Assembly (NCBI GenBank): GCA_003694225.1
Contig: RFKT01000280.1
Location: 1 to 5,719, forward strand
DNA: 5,719 bases
Reading direction: 5' to 3'
Origin: Candidatus Dadabacteria bacterium
GTDB taxonomy: Bacteria > Bdellovibrionota_C > UBA2361 > J135
Shown piece after piece: positions 1 to 5,719 of this stretch. A program made the translations under genes and the position numbers. Under the pieces are notes generated by a model. The model did no database searches. It was given only the letters and a program-made list of their open reading frames with translations, and was not told the DNA's origin. The number at the start of each line of letters is the position of its first letter. Within the stretch, counting starts at the first letter, position 1.

Positions 1-1323
1 AAGGAGAGGTATCCGTACTATGAAGGTGAGATTGAAGAATTTAGGAAAACCTTTCCTTTGAACGAAATACACGCTCGAATCTTGGACTCAATGGTATTAG
101 ATCACCACTCTAAGTCAAAGAGGGCTGTCCTTCACATCCTTCATAACGGCCCATTTGAGTCGGTGAATTTCCCGCTTGGGGGAACTGAATTTTACTGTGC
201 CGATATTATACGACACACAAATGATGTATCACATTGGTCTCTTGTTCCCCATAAAGACAGCTACAGGCTGACAATGCACCTTAATGGGCTGCACAGGGTC
301 TATACTGTAAAAAGAGAGGTGGAAAGGCTTATACAAATCCTTACCTCTCCTGTATTTAGCATTACTCACCTTCATAGCACCTCTCTATATACAGAAAAAG
401 AGATAGAAGCTATGGGAAAAACGGATAATATGATCGTGTCTATCCATGACCAGAGGATGATTTGCCCGGAAACCTATTGTTTCGCAAAAAATGGGAGGGT
501 GTGTACCGGCAGTGAGTGCACAGAGTGGTGTGCATACAGTCATGATTCTATAGAAAAATACAGAAAAAGATCGGCTAAGATACTCTCAGGAGCTCGGCAG
601 ATAATATGCTTTTCTGAGTCAAGCCTATCTTTAATAAAAGGCATATTGAAGCCCGAGGCGCAAACAAAGATAATCCCCCACGGTATTCCTTCTGCTCTAG
701 CTTCAACTGATAAGATCTACCCTACATTGGAAAATTCTCCTTTTACTGTCGCATTTATAGGCATTCTTCCTATCCACAAAGGCGGCTTAATAATAAATGA
801 ACTCACCAAACGGCCTTCTTTGCCCTCAGGAAAAGAGGTAAAGTGGCACATTGTTGGAGATTTCTCACTTCCTGAGGTCCAAGACCATTTGGCAGTAGTA
901 CACGGAAGATATTGTAGAGAAGCCCTTTCCGGAATCCTTAAAAACATAAATCCCCATGTGGCGATATTTCTCAGCCTTTGCCATGAAACATATTCTATAA
1001 CCGTTGATGAAGCCCTGAACGTCGGTATCCCAGTAATTGTCACCCCCTACGGAGCGCCTCCCGAAAGAGTAAAAAGCCACGGTGGAGGGTGGGTTTTGGA
1101 TGATCTGTCGGTAAAAGGAATTTTAAATCTTCTAGATCGGATCTCCTCAAACACTAAAGAATACATTGAAAAACAGGCAAAGGCATCCAAAGCCCCAATT
1201 ATTTCATTGGATGAAGAAATGAAAAGGATATCTTGTATCTACAAAGAAAATTTCCCTTTCAATACTAAAAAGCCCGTCAAAACGCTAAAGGGTTTTATAA
1301 TCGAGGCCGGTGGTTTACTATAA
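1..1323 (+). CDS. GT4-type (GT-B fold) glycosyltransferase, 5'-truncated by the window edge
   Basis: The frame is open from base 1, so the visible 440 residues are the C-terminal part of a longer protein. The TTG at 58 is only an internal leucine codon and has no ribosome binding site, so I do not take it as the start. Numbering codons from base 1, a charged linker (about 1-35) precedes a Rossmann-like N-lobe with a GGTE glycine loop (about residue 60). A five-cysteine stretch follows (C155, C160, C168, C173, C177, starting at ICPETYC). The C-lobe begins near residue 242 with FIGILPIHKGG. It carries the donor-binding E-x7-E motif (HETYSITVDEALNVGIPV), then TPYGAPPERV, typical of Glycos_transf_1 domains that use nucleotide-sugar donors. 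The protein is probably cytoplasmic and transfers a sugar to a glycan intermediate. In some surface-glycan loci such a linker and GT4 part follow another transferase domain, so an upstream fusion is plausible but unseen. Donor and acceptor are unknown. The gene converges on the aminotransferase gene. Confidence 0.88.
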   Translation, partial: KERYPYYEGEIEEFRKTFPLNEIHARILDSMVLDHHSKSKRAVLHILHNGPFESVNFPLGGTEFYCADIIRHTNDVSHWSLVPHKDSYRLTMHLNGLHRVYTVKREVERLIQILTSPVFSITHLHSTSLYTEKEIEAMGKTDNMIVSIHDQRMICPETYCFAKNGRVCTGSECTEWCAYSHDSIEKYRKRSAKILSGARQIICFSESSLSLIKGILKPEAQTKIIPHGIPSALASTDKIYPTLENSPFTVAFIGILPIHKGGLIINELTKRPSLPSGKEVKWHIVGDFSLPEVQDHLAVVHGRYCREALSGILKNINPHVAIFLSLCHETYSITVDEALNVGIPVIVTPYGAPPERVKSHGGGWVLDDLSVKGILNLLDRISSNTKEYIEKQAKASKAPIISLDEEMKRISCIYKENFPFNTKKPVKTLKGFIIEAGGLL

Positions 1324-1335
1324 ACCGATTATAAA
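1294..1335. repeat. Nested inverted repeat across the glycosyltransferase stop codon
   Basis: The arms TTTATAATCG (1294-1303) and CGATTATAAA (1326-1335) are perfect 10-bp reverse complements. Inside them GGTTTA (1312-1317) and TAAACC (1321-1326) pair around a CTA loop; base 1326 can belong to only one stem. Together they could form a hairpin with a 9-base bulge on one side. The structure spans the TAA stop at 1321-1323 and lies at a convergent junction, where a terminator for either strand would be expected. There is no strong T-tract and the outer stem is AT-rich, so a classical intrinsic terminator is doubtful. Confidence 0.45.
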
Positions 1336-1336
1336 T

Positions 1337-1382
1337 GCAGCGAATCTGAATGATTGCCTAAGTTTTATAGCGATTTTGCTGC
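1337..1382. repeat. Imperfect inverted repeat at the 3' end of the aminotransferase gene
   Basis: GCAGC (1337-1341) pairs with GCTGC (1378-1382), and AATC (1343-1346) pairs with GATT (1372-1375), leaving a small internal loop of one base opposite two. The loop between the arms is 25 bases and contains the aminotransferase stop codon (TAA on the minus strand, 1365-1367). It may contribute to 3'-end formation of the minus-strand operon, but the long loop and missing T-tract make this weak. Confidence 0.2.
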
Positions 1383-2477
1383 GTCCCTTACAGCTTCACA
1401 TACGGCAAGAGCTTCTTTTTCCAAAATTCCGCCAAAGATTGGGAGCGAAAGGCAGGAATCCGCCCACCATTCAGTTACTGGAAGGTGCATCTTTCCATAG
1501 CGCTTTTCCCAAGCAGGCTGTTTATGGCAAGGGACTGGATAGTGTATACCGGCTGACACTCCCCTTTCCTTTAGCGCAGACAAGAGTTGGTCTCGTTTTT
1601 CAACCAGTACCACAAAGAGATGGAAGGAATGGCTTTCCAAATCTTCATTTAACGAGGGAAGATTTAGCCCTTTTATATCTTTAAGATTTTCCCTATAGAT
1701 CCTAGCGGCAATTTTTCTATCATTGTTCCAAACATCGAGTTTTTCCAATTTCTTAAGCAAAAAGGCGGCCTGCATTCCATCCATCCGCATATTAAAGCCA
1801 AATTCTCCGTGAAGATATTTCTCTTGTCTTCCATGGTCCCTAAGGCTTTTCATTCTAAAGGCGAGTTTCTCGTCATTTGTTACCACCGCTCCCGCATCTC
1901 CAAGGGCACCTAGATTTTTTCCTGGATAAAAGCTAAAGGTGGCGGCTTTGCTATATGATCCGGGGGGCCTTCCCAAAAAGGTCGCCCCGTGGGCCTGAGC
2001 AGCGTCTTCTATCAAAAAAATGTTGTGCTTCTCTGCTATCTCCTTAAGAGCGGCCATATCGGCCATCTGCCCGTAAAGATGGACCGGCACTATTGCGCGT
2101 GTCTTCTCTGTTATGCCCTCTTCCACCTTTAAAGGATCTATAAGCCCATCCTCTCTTTTAGCATCAACTAAGATAGGAACTGCTCCTGTGTTATGAATAG
2201 CTTCAACAGTAGCAAAGAATGTGTTAGATGCCGTTATTACCTCATCACCCCTGCCTATTCCCAACGCTTTAAGTGTAAGCTCCAGAGCGGTTGTCCCGCT
2301 GGAACAGCCCACACAAAACCGAGCTTTATTGTATTCTGCCCACTCCCTTTCAAACTCTTCCATGAACTTGCCCTGTATAAAGGAGTTGGCATCGGTTACA
2401 GCCTTAAAAGCATCGATAAGCTCTTCTTCTATCTCTGTATGAATTCTTGTAAGATCAACAAACGGTATCTGTTCCAT
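1365..2477 (-). CDS. wlbC: DegT/DnrJ/EryC1/StrS sugar aminotransferase, WlbC/WbpE-like
   Basis: This 370-residue protein has the usual full length of the family of PLP-dependent nucleotide-sugar aminotransferases. It starts with the typical IPFVDL segment. It has CSSGTTAL (phosphate-binding loop, about 57-64), IEDAAQAHGA with D158 (pyridine-nitrogen contact) and Q161, and SFYPGKNLGALGDAG with the Schiff-base lysine K187. GFNMRMDGMQAA (about 227-238) and HYPVPCHKQPA (about 312-322) complete the pattern. The expected reaction is glutamate-dependent amination of a 3-keto sugar nucleotide, here probably UDP-3-keto-GlcNAc-uronate, in the cytoplasm. The specific substrate is inferred from the two upstream operon genes. 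Alternatives are QdtB/FdtB-type dTDP-3-keto-6-deoxyhexose aminotransferases. ATG is the only possible start: a TGA lies in frame six codons upstream (2493-2495). The ribosome binding site is weak (AGTGAA, 6 nt before ATG). It is the last gene of the operon, 30 nt after the acetyltransferase. Confidence 0.88.
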   Translation of the reverse strand: MEQIPFVDLTRIHTEIEEELIDAFKAVTDANSFIQGKFMEEFEREWAEYNKARFCVGCSSGTTALELTLKALGIGRGDEVITASNTFFATVEAIHNTGAVPILVDAKREDGLIDPLKVEEGITEKTRAIVPVHLYGQMADMAALKEIAEKHNIFLIEDAAQAHGATFLGRPPGSYSKAATFSFYPGKNLGALGDAGAVVTNDEKLAFRMKSLRDHGRQEKYLHGEFGFNMRMDGMQAAFLLKKLEKLDVWNNDRKIAARIYRENLKDIKGLNLPSLNEDLESHSFHLFVVLVEKRDQLLSALKERGVSAGIHYPVPCHKQPAWEKRYGKMHLPVTEWWADSCLSLPIFGGILEKEALAVCEAVRDAAKSL

Positions 2478-2507
2478 AAAATATTCACTATCTCACTTAG
2501 ATATCAC

Positions 2508-3113
2508 TTACAGAGCCTTCTTGTAACTTTCGATCTCATCCACTCTTCCCACTACCTTAGCCGGCACCCCTCGAACCACAGCCCAGTCGGGAACATCTTT
2601 TGTTACCACACTTCCCGCCCCAATCAGGGCAAATCTTCCCACCCTAATCCCCGGGAGCAGTGTAGCGTTAGCCCCAATTTTGCACCCTTCCTCCAGATAA
2701 ACTCCCTCTAAATTATTCTTTGTATCCGGAGCATTCGGGTATTTTGCATTGGTTACAACAACATTCGGGCCAATCCAGACCCCTTTCTCTAAGACAGAAA
2801 ACTCAGGAACAAATGCCTGAGAGTGAATCCTTACCTTATCTCCTATTTTTACATGATGCTCTATCACACTCCCTGTGCCGACGCTAACAAAATCTCCGAT
2901 TGTATTATTTTCTCTGATCATTACATGGTGTCCTGTCTGAAACCCGTCCCCTATAGTATTTCCAGCATATATAACCGTATGAGAGCGGATGACACAATTG
3001 TCGCCTATGGAGAGGGGCAAGGCTTTCCCTCTTGGTGGATACCCCAATATAACCCACTCCCCTATAGACGGGTTTTCTCCTAGCGAAACATTGTCATAGA
3101 TCTTAACGTCCAA
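2508..3113 (-). CDS. wlbB: Left-handed beta-helix (hexapeptide) acetyltransferase, probable sugar-nucleotide N-acetyltransferase (WlbB/WbpD role)
   Basis: The 201-residue protein consists of imperfect hexapeptide turns ([LIV]-G-x4 type) from about residue 10 to 170, for example SIGDNC, TIGDFV, KIGDKV, KIGANA and RVGRFA. These build a trimeric left-handed beta-helix. It has the usual acetyltransferase ending GAGSVVTKDVPDWAVVRGVP (166-184), and the loop TNAKYPNAPDTKNN (about 121-134) interrupts the helix as in sugar N-acetyltransferases. The likely reaction is acetyl-CoA-dependent acetylation of the 3-amino group made by the neighbouring aminotransferase. The N-terminal segment VILGYPPRGKALPLSIGDN belongs to a wider subgroup of hexapeptide proteins than classical WbpD, so the acceptor is assigned by context. 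The start is TTG: an in-frame TAG lies three codons upstream (3120-3122), so no earlier start exists. The TTG follows the oxidoreductase stop by 1 nt, which suggests translational coupling. Confidence 0.82.
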   Translation of the reverse strand: MDVKIYDNVSLGENPSIGEWVILGYPPRGKALPLSIGDNCVIRSHTVIYAGNTIGDGFQTGHHVMIRENNTIGDFVSVGTGSVIEHHVKIGDKVRIHSQAFVPEFSVLEKGVWIGPNVVVTNAKYPNAPDTKNNLEGVYLEEGCKIGANATLLPGIRVGRFALIGAGSVVTKDVPDWAVVRGVPAKVVGRVDEIESYKKAL

Positions 3114-3114
3114 C

Positions 3115-4191
3115 TCAGGCTACTCCAGCTATGCCAAGCCTTGCCTTGTGCGGCCTAAACTTAAGCGTTACCTCCCTGCCAGTTTCCATAGATTCATACA
3201 TGGCATTAATCAAGATAAGAGACTTCATCCCTTCAAGGCCATCTACTACTCCACCCTTCCCTGATCTAACCGCATCTGCCACCCTTTCCAAAAAACGGAC
3301 ATGCCCGAAACCGTACACATTAGGAGGATTTTCCTTAAATTGGTCAAGATGCTTTAGTTCCTCCTCAGTAGCATCTACAAAATTCCACACCTTTATCTCA
3401 TTCATAGCAAAACCGCCAACCTCTACAGTTCCTCGCTCGCCCATAATTGTTATAGAGCCTTCCAGGTCCTTAGGTCTTGTGGCGGTCGTAGCCTCTACCA
3501 CGCCTAAAGCCCCATTTGTAAACCGTAGAATCGCTACCGCTGTATCCTCTGTTTCGATATTAACAAGCCTAGTTGCAGTATAACAGTAAAGAGATTCCAC
3601 ATCTCCCATCATCCAAGTAAGCATATCTATATGGTGGCTTGCCTGATTTGTAAGCACCCCTCCATCCATACTCCACGTTCCGCGCCACTCATCCTGATCG
3701 TAATAGGCTTGGTCTCTGCACCATCTCACACGCACCGTTCCCATAACCATCTTGCCAAACCTGCCTGCTTCGACAGCTTCTCTAAGCTTTTGAATCGGCT
3801 TATTATACCGATTCTGCTTTACCACAAAGAGCCTTGTGTTATGCTCGGCGCATGCGTGCATCATTGCATCTGCATCATCGAGCGTTAAAGCCATAGGCTT
3901 TTCAACAACGAAATGAGTCCCATAATGTGCAAGCTCAATTACATTCCGCGCATGAAGACCACTCGGCGTGAGGATATTTACGACTTCAATATCCGGATGG
4001 TGCTCAAGCATCTCTGCCGCATCCCTATACCACGGCACATCATACCTCTTCCCGGCTTCTTGCGCCCTTTCAATCCTTACATCACAAACTGCCACTAACT
4101 CAGTTGTATCAAGCTGGTTCTTTAAGGCTTCAAGGTGCTTGCGTGAAACCCTGCCGCAACCTACTACTCCGAATTTTACCGCCTTGCTCAT
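3115..4191 (-). CDS. wlbA: Gfo/Idh/MocA oxidoreductase, probable UDP-GlcNAc-uronate 3-dehydrogenase (WlbA-like)
   Basis: At 358 residues this is normal length for the family. The N-terminal Rossmann domain has GVVGCGRVSRKH (8-19), LTPSGLH (74-80) and the signature VVEKPMAL (95-102) with the catalytic lysine K98. The C-terminal substrate domain has WRGTWSMDGG and NQASHHID (182-189) with conserved H186 and D189, then LEGSITIMGERGTVEVGG and VYGFGH. From memory these C-terminal blocks, especially NQASH and VYGFGH, resemble WlbA of Bordetella and Chromobacterium more than WbpB of Pseudomonas, whose N-terminus reads like GAAGYIAPRH. The expected reaction is NAD-dependent oxidation of UDP-GlcNAc-uronate at C3, feeding the aminotransferase. 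It is the first gene of the operon. ATG at 4191 is preceded by GAGGA at 6 nt spacing. No alignment was run, so another myo-inositol or sugar dehydrogenase role remains possible, but the two partner genes support this one. Confidence 0.85.
   Translation of the reverse strand: MSKAVKFGVVGCGRVSRKHLEALKNQLDTTELVAVCDVRIERAQEAGKRYDVPWYRDAAEMLEHHPDIEVVNILTPSGLHARNVIELAHYGTHFVVEKPMALTLDDADAMMHACAEHNTRLFVVKQNRYNKPIQKLREAVEAGRFGKMVMGTVRVRWCRDQAYYDQDEWRGTWSMDGGVLTNQASHHIDMLTWMMGDVESLYCYTATRLVNIETEDTAVAILRFTNGALGVVEATTATRPKDLEGSITIMGERGTVEVGGFAMNEIKVWNFVDATEEELKHLDQFKENPPNVYGFGHVRFLERVADAVRSGKGGVVDGLEGMKSLILINAMYESMETGREVTLKFRPHKARLGIAGVA
3123..3126 (-). promoter_or_regulatory. Ribosome binding site for the TTG-started acetyltransferase
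   Basis: GGAG on the minus strand lies 9 nt before the TTG at 3113, inside the last codons of the oxidoreductase gene. With the closed frame just upstream, it supports TTG as the true start. Confidence 0.5.
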
Positions 4192-4197
4192 AACTCT

Positions 4198-4202
4198 TCC
4201 TC
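4198..4202 (-). promoter_or_regulatory. Ribosome binding site of the oxidoreductase gene
   Basis: GAGGA on the minus strand, within AGAGGAAGAG, lies 6 nt before the ATG at 4191. It is the strongest Shine-Dalgarno match in the window and fixes the start of the first operon gene. Confidence 0.65.
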
Positions 4203-4233
4203 TGGACTGATTACAATAATTCCAACAAGAGAC

Positions 4234-4252
4234 TACTGTATATTACGCAGTA
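4234..4252. repeat. Small operator-like inverted repeat upstream of the oxidoreductase operon
   Basis: TACTG (4234-4238) and CAGTA (4248-4252) are reverse complements separated by 9 bases, about 45-60 nt before the operon start codon. The centre overlaps the tentative minus-strand -10 element. The size and spacing would suit a dimeric regulator, but the arms are only 5 bp and could be chance. Confidence 0.25.
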
Positions 4253-4415
4253 AAATTAATCCAGTTTACTCCTTTTTGGCGCACTCTCCCCATCCGCGGC
4301 AAATTACTAAAGATGCCTTTCCTCTATTCCCAAAAAGTAATAATATTCAAGCAGTTAAACGCCTTCTTTGATATTTGGGCCGCCCTCATAAGGAAACTGT
4401 GCCGTTGGTTATGAA

Positions 4416-5719
4416 ATGAAATTTTATATTACATCTATCTTTGGGCCATATCTTGCCTTGTACCTTATTGCATGGGCTTTATCTATTCCCTTATCTTTTT
4501 TGTTCTATGCATTCCAATTCCTTCACCTCGCATTTGCGCTTTATATCGCCAAGAAACTTTGGGGATTTTTTAAGAATGCTCCCTTAGGAGACAAGGTATT
4601 TTGGAGCCTTTTGGCTCTGTTCTTCCTCCTTCCCGGCGCTTACTTGGAGTTTCCCTCTGATCCGTGGGAGCATTTTCGCAGGATCTTCAGATGGCAACAC
4701 CTTGGATATATCTCTGATTACCCAGTAAATTGCAAGGCAAAGTTTGCCTATTTCTGGGCATATTCCCTACTGGGTTTTGCTCCTATAGGGTGGCGAATTA
4801 AACTTTGCGGCCTCTACTCGGCTTTTTGGGAGATTCTGCTATGTCTCTCTCTCTACCGGCTGTTAAAGCTCTGTAAAGTCCCTAAAAGGTGGGCATACAT
4901 TCACATCGTGGCATTTATTGCCACATTTGGGACAAATCTATTCGGGATCAGATATTATGCATTGGCGTCAACTCCACTTGCTTACTGCGCTTATCTTGAA
5001 CTTCTCTCCGCACTCGTAGCAGGCGTATTTAAAGACAACCCAAAGACCCTCGTATGGGGTGTGGCTTTGTGTACAATTATAGCCTTTAACCATATCCAGG
5101 AGCTGATTTTCGTCGCTCTTATGTCTTCTGCCCTCGCCGCTTACAGTAAGCTTTCAGTAGAAATCAAGAAGCTTAACCTACAGCTTGTATGCGCCGCTTT
5201 TCTAATCTTCACAACATCAATTCTCTATTTTGGCATGTTTTTAATCCATAACTATCCTAATATCTATTCAAATATGATCCCCGGCCAGTTAAATCGCTTT
5301 GGTATGTTTAAGATTTGGGATTCAAGTTATGGCTTTTATATGGAAACAATCACAGTAGCAGGATGGGTTTCACTTGTCTGCTCCACAATATTTTTCGAGA
5401 AATCACCCCTCCTTTTTTATATGACTCTTGTCCCATCCCTCTCTCTTCTTTTCCCTATCACTGCGGCTATATACGCCTATTTTATACCAACAGGCTATCT
5501 CACCTATCGGATCCTATACGCCTTTCCTCTCTCTGTAGGCCTAGTGGAAGGGATAAGGGCAGTGCTGACAATAACGCGAAAGGCTTATATCCCCCATTAT
5601 TTAAAGGCGATTATCCCATCACTGGCCTTTATCGCCGCGGTCTTAATAGTCACCCCATACAGCTATCCTTTCCGCGGCAAGATCTTCATGCAGATATATC
5701 TCCCCCCTAAATCTAAAAC
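4416..5719 (+). CDS. Multi-pass membrane protein of unknown function, 3'-truncated by the window edge
   Basis: I translated this frame by hand: 434 codons without a stop, still open at the last base. ATG 4416 is the only start in frame, because a TAA lies at 4389-4391 with no GTG or TTG between. No good ribosome binding site precedes it; AAGGA at 4390-4394 is 21 nt away. The protein is strongly hydrophobic, with roughly 11-12 membrane segments (about 8-45 as one or two, then near 61-78, 110-126, 130-152, 159-175, 183-205, 211-243, 255-277, 311-327, 331-356, 363-383 and 397-413). Lysines at 46-60 suggest a cytoplasmic turn, placing the next loop outside. That loop has the acidic motif EFPSDPWEHFRR (78-89). 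Large polytopic proteins beside glycosyltransferases are often GT-C transferases, polymerases or flippases. The Asp-Pro-Trp motif slightly favours a GT-C-like role, but I recognise no family with certainty. Confidence 0.82.
   Translation, partial: MKFYITSIFGPYLALYLIAWALSIPLSFLFYAFQFLHLAFALYIAKKLWGFFKNAPLGDKVFWSLLALFFLLPGAYLEFPSDPWEHFRRIFRWQHLGYISDYPVNCKAKFAYFWAYSLLGFAPIGWRIKLCGLYSAFWEILLCLSLYRLLKLCKVPKRWAYIHIVAFIATFGTNLFGIRYYALASTPLAYCAYLELLSALVAGVFKDNPKTLVWGVALCTIIAFNHIQELIFVALMSSALAAYSKLSVEIKKLNLQLVCAAFLIFTTSILYFGMFLIHNYPNIYSNMIPGQLNRFGMFKIWDSSYGFYMETITVAGWVSLVCSTIFFEKSPLLFYMTLVPSLSLLFPITAAIYAYFIPTGYLTYRILYAFPLSVGLVEGIRAVLTITRKAYIPHYLKAIIPSLAFIAAVLIVTPYSYPFRGKIFMQIYLPPKSK

Larger units (their letters stand above)
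4192..4415. other. Divergent intergenic region, expected to hold promoters for both directions
   Basis: These 224 bases separate the minus-strand operon start from the plus-strand membrane gene, so promoters for both should lie here. It is AT-rich near 4210-4260 and 4330-4360. A minus-strand TAATAT (4245-4240) could be a -10 box, but the element 17 nt upstream (TAAACT, 4268-4263) is a poor -35. On the plus side TTGATA (about 4369-4374) resembles a -35 but has no good -10 at proper spacing. I saw no tRNA, riboswitch or strong terminator. A 17-codon open frame on the minus strand (4293-4243) has no ribosome binding site and is not called. Confidence 0.5.

Noticed and set aside
1..61. A Shine-Dalgarno-like AAGGAGAG at 1-8 followed by ATG at 20
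   Set aside because: The ATG frame ends at TGA (59-61) after 13 codons. The long glycosyltransferase frame runs through base 1 in another phase, so this is coincidence inside a coding region.
717..1080. Two minus-strand open frames of 108 and 71 codons opposite the glycosyltransferase
   Set aside because: They lie entirely antisense to a clearly conserved C-lobe, have no domain-like features and no ribosome binding sites.
1310..1684. Plus-strand open frame of 124 codons running from the end of the glycosyltransferase
   Set aside because: It is mostly antisense to the aminotransferase C-terminus, which has intact family motifs, and has no recognisable protein content.
2193..2711. Plus-strand open frame of 172 codons across the aminotransferase/acetyltransferase boundary
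   Set aside because: It is a shadow of two real minus-strand genes with no motifs of its own.
3131..4210. Several plus-strand open frames opposite the oxidoreductase
   Set aside because: They are antisense shadows, rich in Ser/Pro/Thr/Ile as expected from complementing a real gene, and have no start signals.
4243..4293. A 16-residue minus-strand frame upstream of the oxidoreductase, a possible leader peptide
   Set aside because: It has no ribosome binding site before the ATG, no run of regulatory codons and no attenuator-like hairpin with T-tract after it.
4411..4419. Start-stop minimal frame ATGAAATGA overlapping the membrane-protein start
   Set aside because: Most likely chance in an A/T-rich start region. 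AAGGA at 4390-4394 is 16 nt from this ATG, too far to support it.
5315..5710. Plus-strand open frame of 131 codons inside the membrane-protein region
   Set aside because: It is out of phase with the 434-codon hydrophobic frame starting at 4416, which is the better gene. It was conspicuous only because the real gene has no stop within the window.

Overview
This window is part of a cell-surface polysaccharide or glycan biosynthesis locus. It holds five genes, and two of them run off the window ends. The organism cannot be named from this sequence. The base composition is moderately AT-rich, the genes are densely packed with Shine-Dalgarno-type sites, and one start codon is TTG. These features fit a bacterium. 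An archaeon is not excluded, because some methanogens use the same sugar pathway. There are no rRNA or tRNA genes, insertion sequences or CRISPR arrays.

Layout. Bases 1-1323 (+) hold the C-terminal 440 residues of a GT4-type glycosyltransferase whose reading frame is already open at base 1. A 41-bp convergent junction follows, with a nested inverted repeat across the glycosyltransferase stop codon. Bases 4191-1365 (-) hold a compact three-gene operon: a Gfo/Idh/MocA oxidoreductase (WlbA-like), a left-handed beta-helix acetyltransferase (WlbB/WbpD role, TTG start 1 nt after the previous stop) and a DegT/DnrJ/EryC1/StrS PLP aminotransferase (WlbC/WbpE-like). A 224-bp divergent intergenic region separates this operon from a plus-strand gene starting at 4416. 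That gene encodes a multi-pass membrane protein of at least 434 residues and is still open at the right edge.

How the genes fit together. Oxidoreductase, acetyltransferase and aminotransferase occur in the same order as Bordetella wlbABC. The set is what is needed to turn UDP-GlcNAc-uronate into UDP-2,3-diacetamido-2,3-dideoxy-glucuronate: C3 oxidation, C3 transamination, then N-acetylation. The UDP-GlcNAc 6-dehydrogenase that makes the substrate and any C2 epimerase are not in the window. The flanking glycosyltransferase would plausibly use nucleotide sugars to build a glycan. The membrane protein could act in later assembly or transfer; its first large loop has an acidic Asp-Pro-Trp motif reminiscent of GT-C enzymes, but its function is not established. 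The most novel items are this membrane protein and the five-cysteine insert in the glycosyltransferase. The rest is a recognisable sugar-nucleotide cassette.
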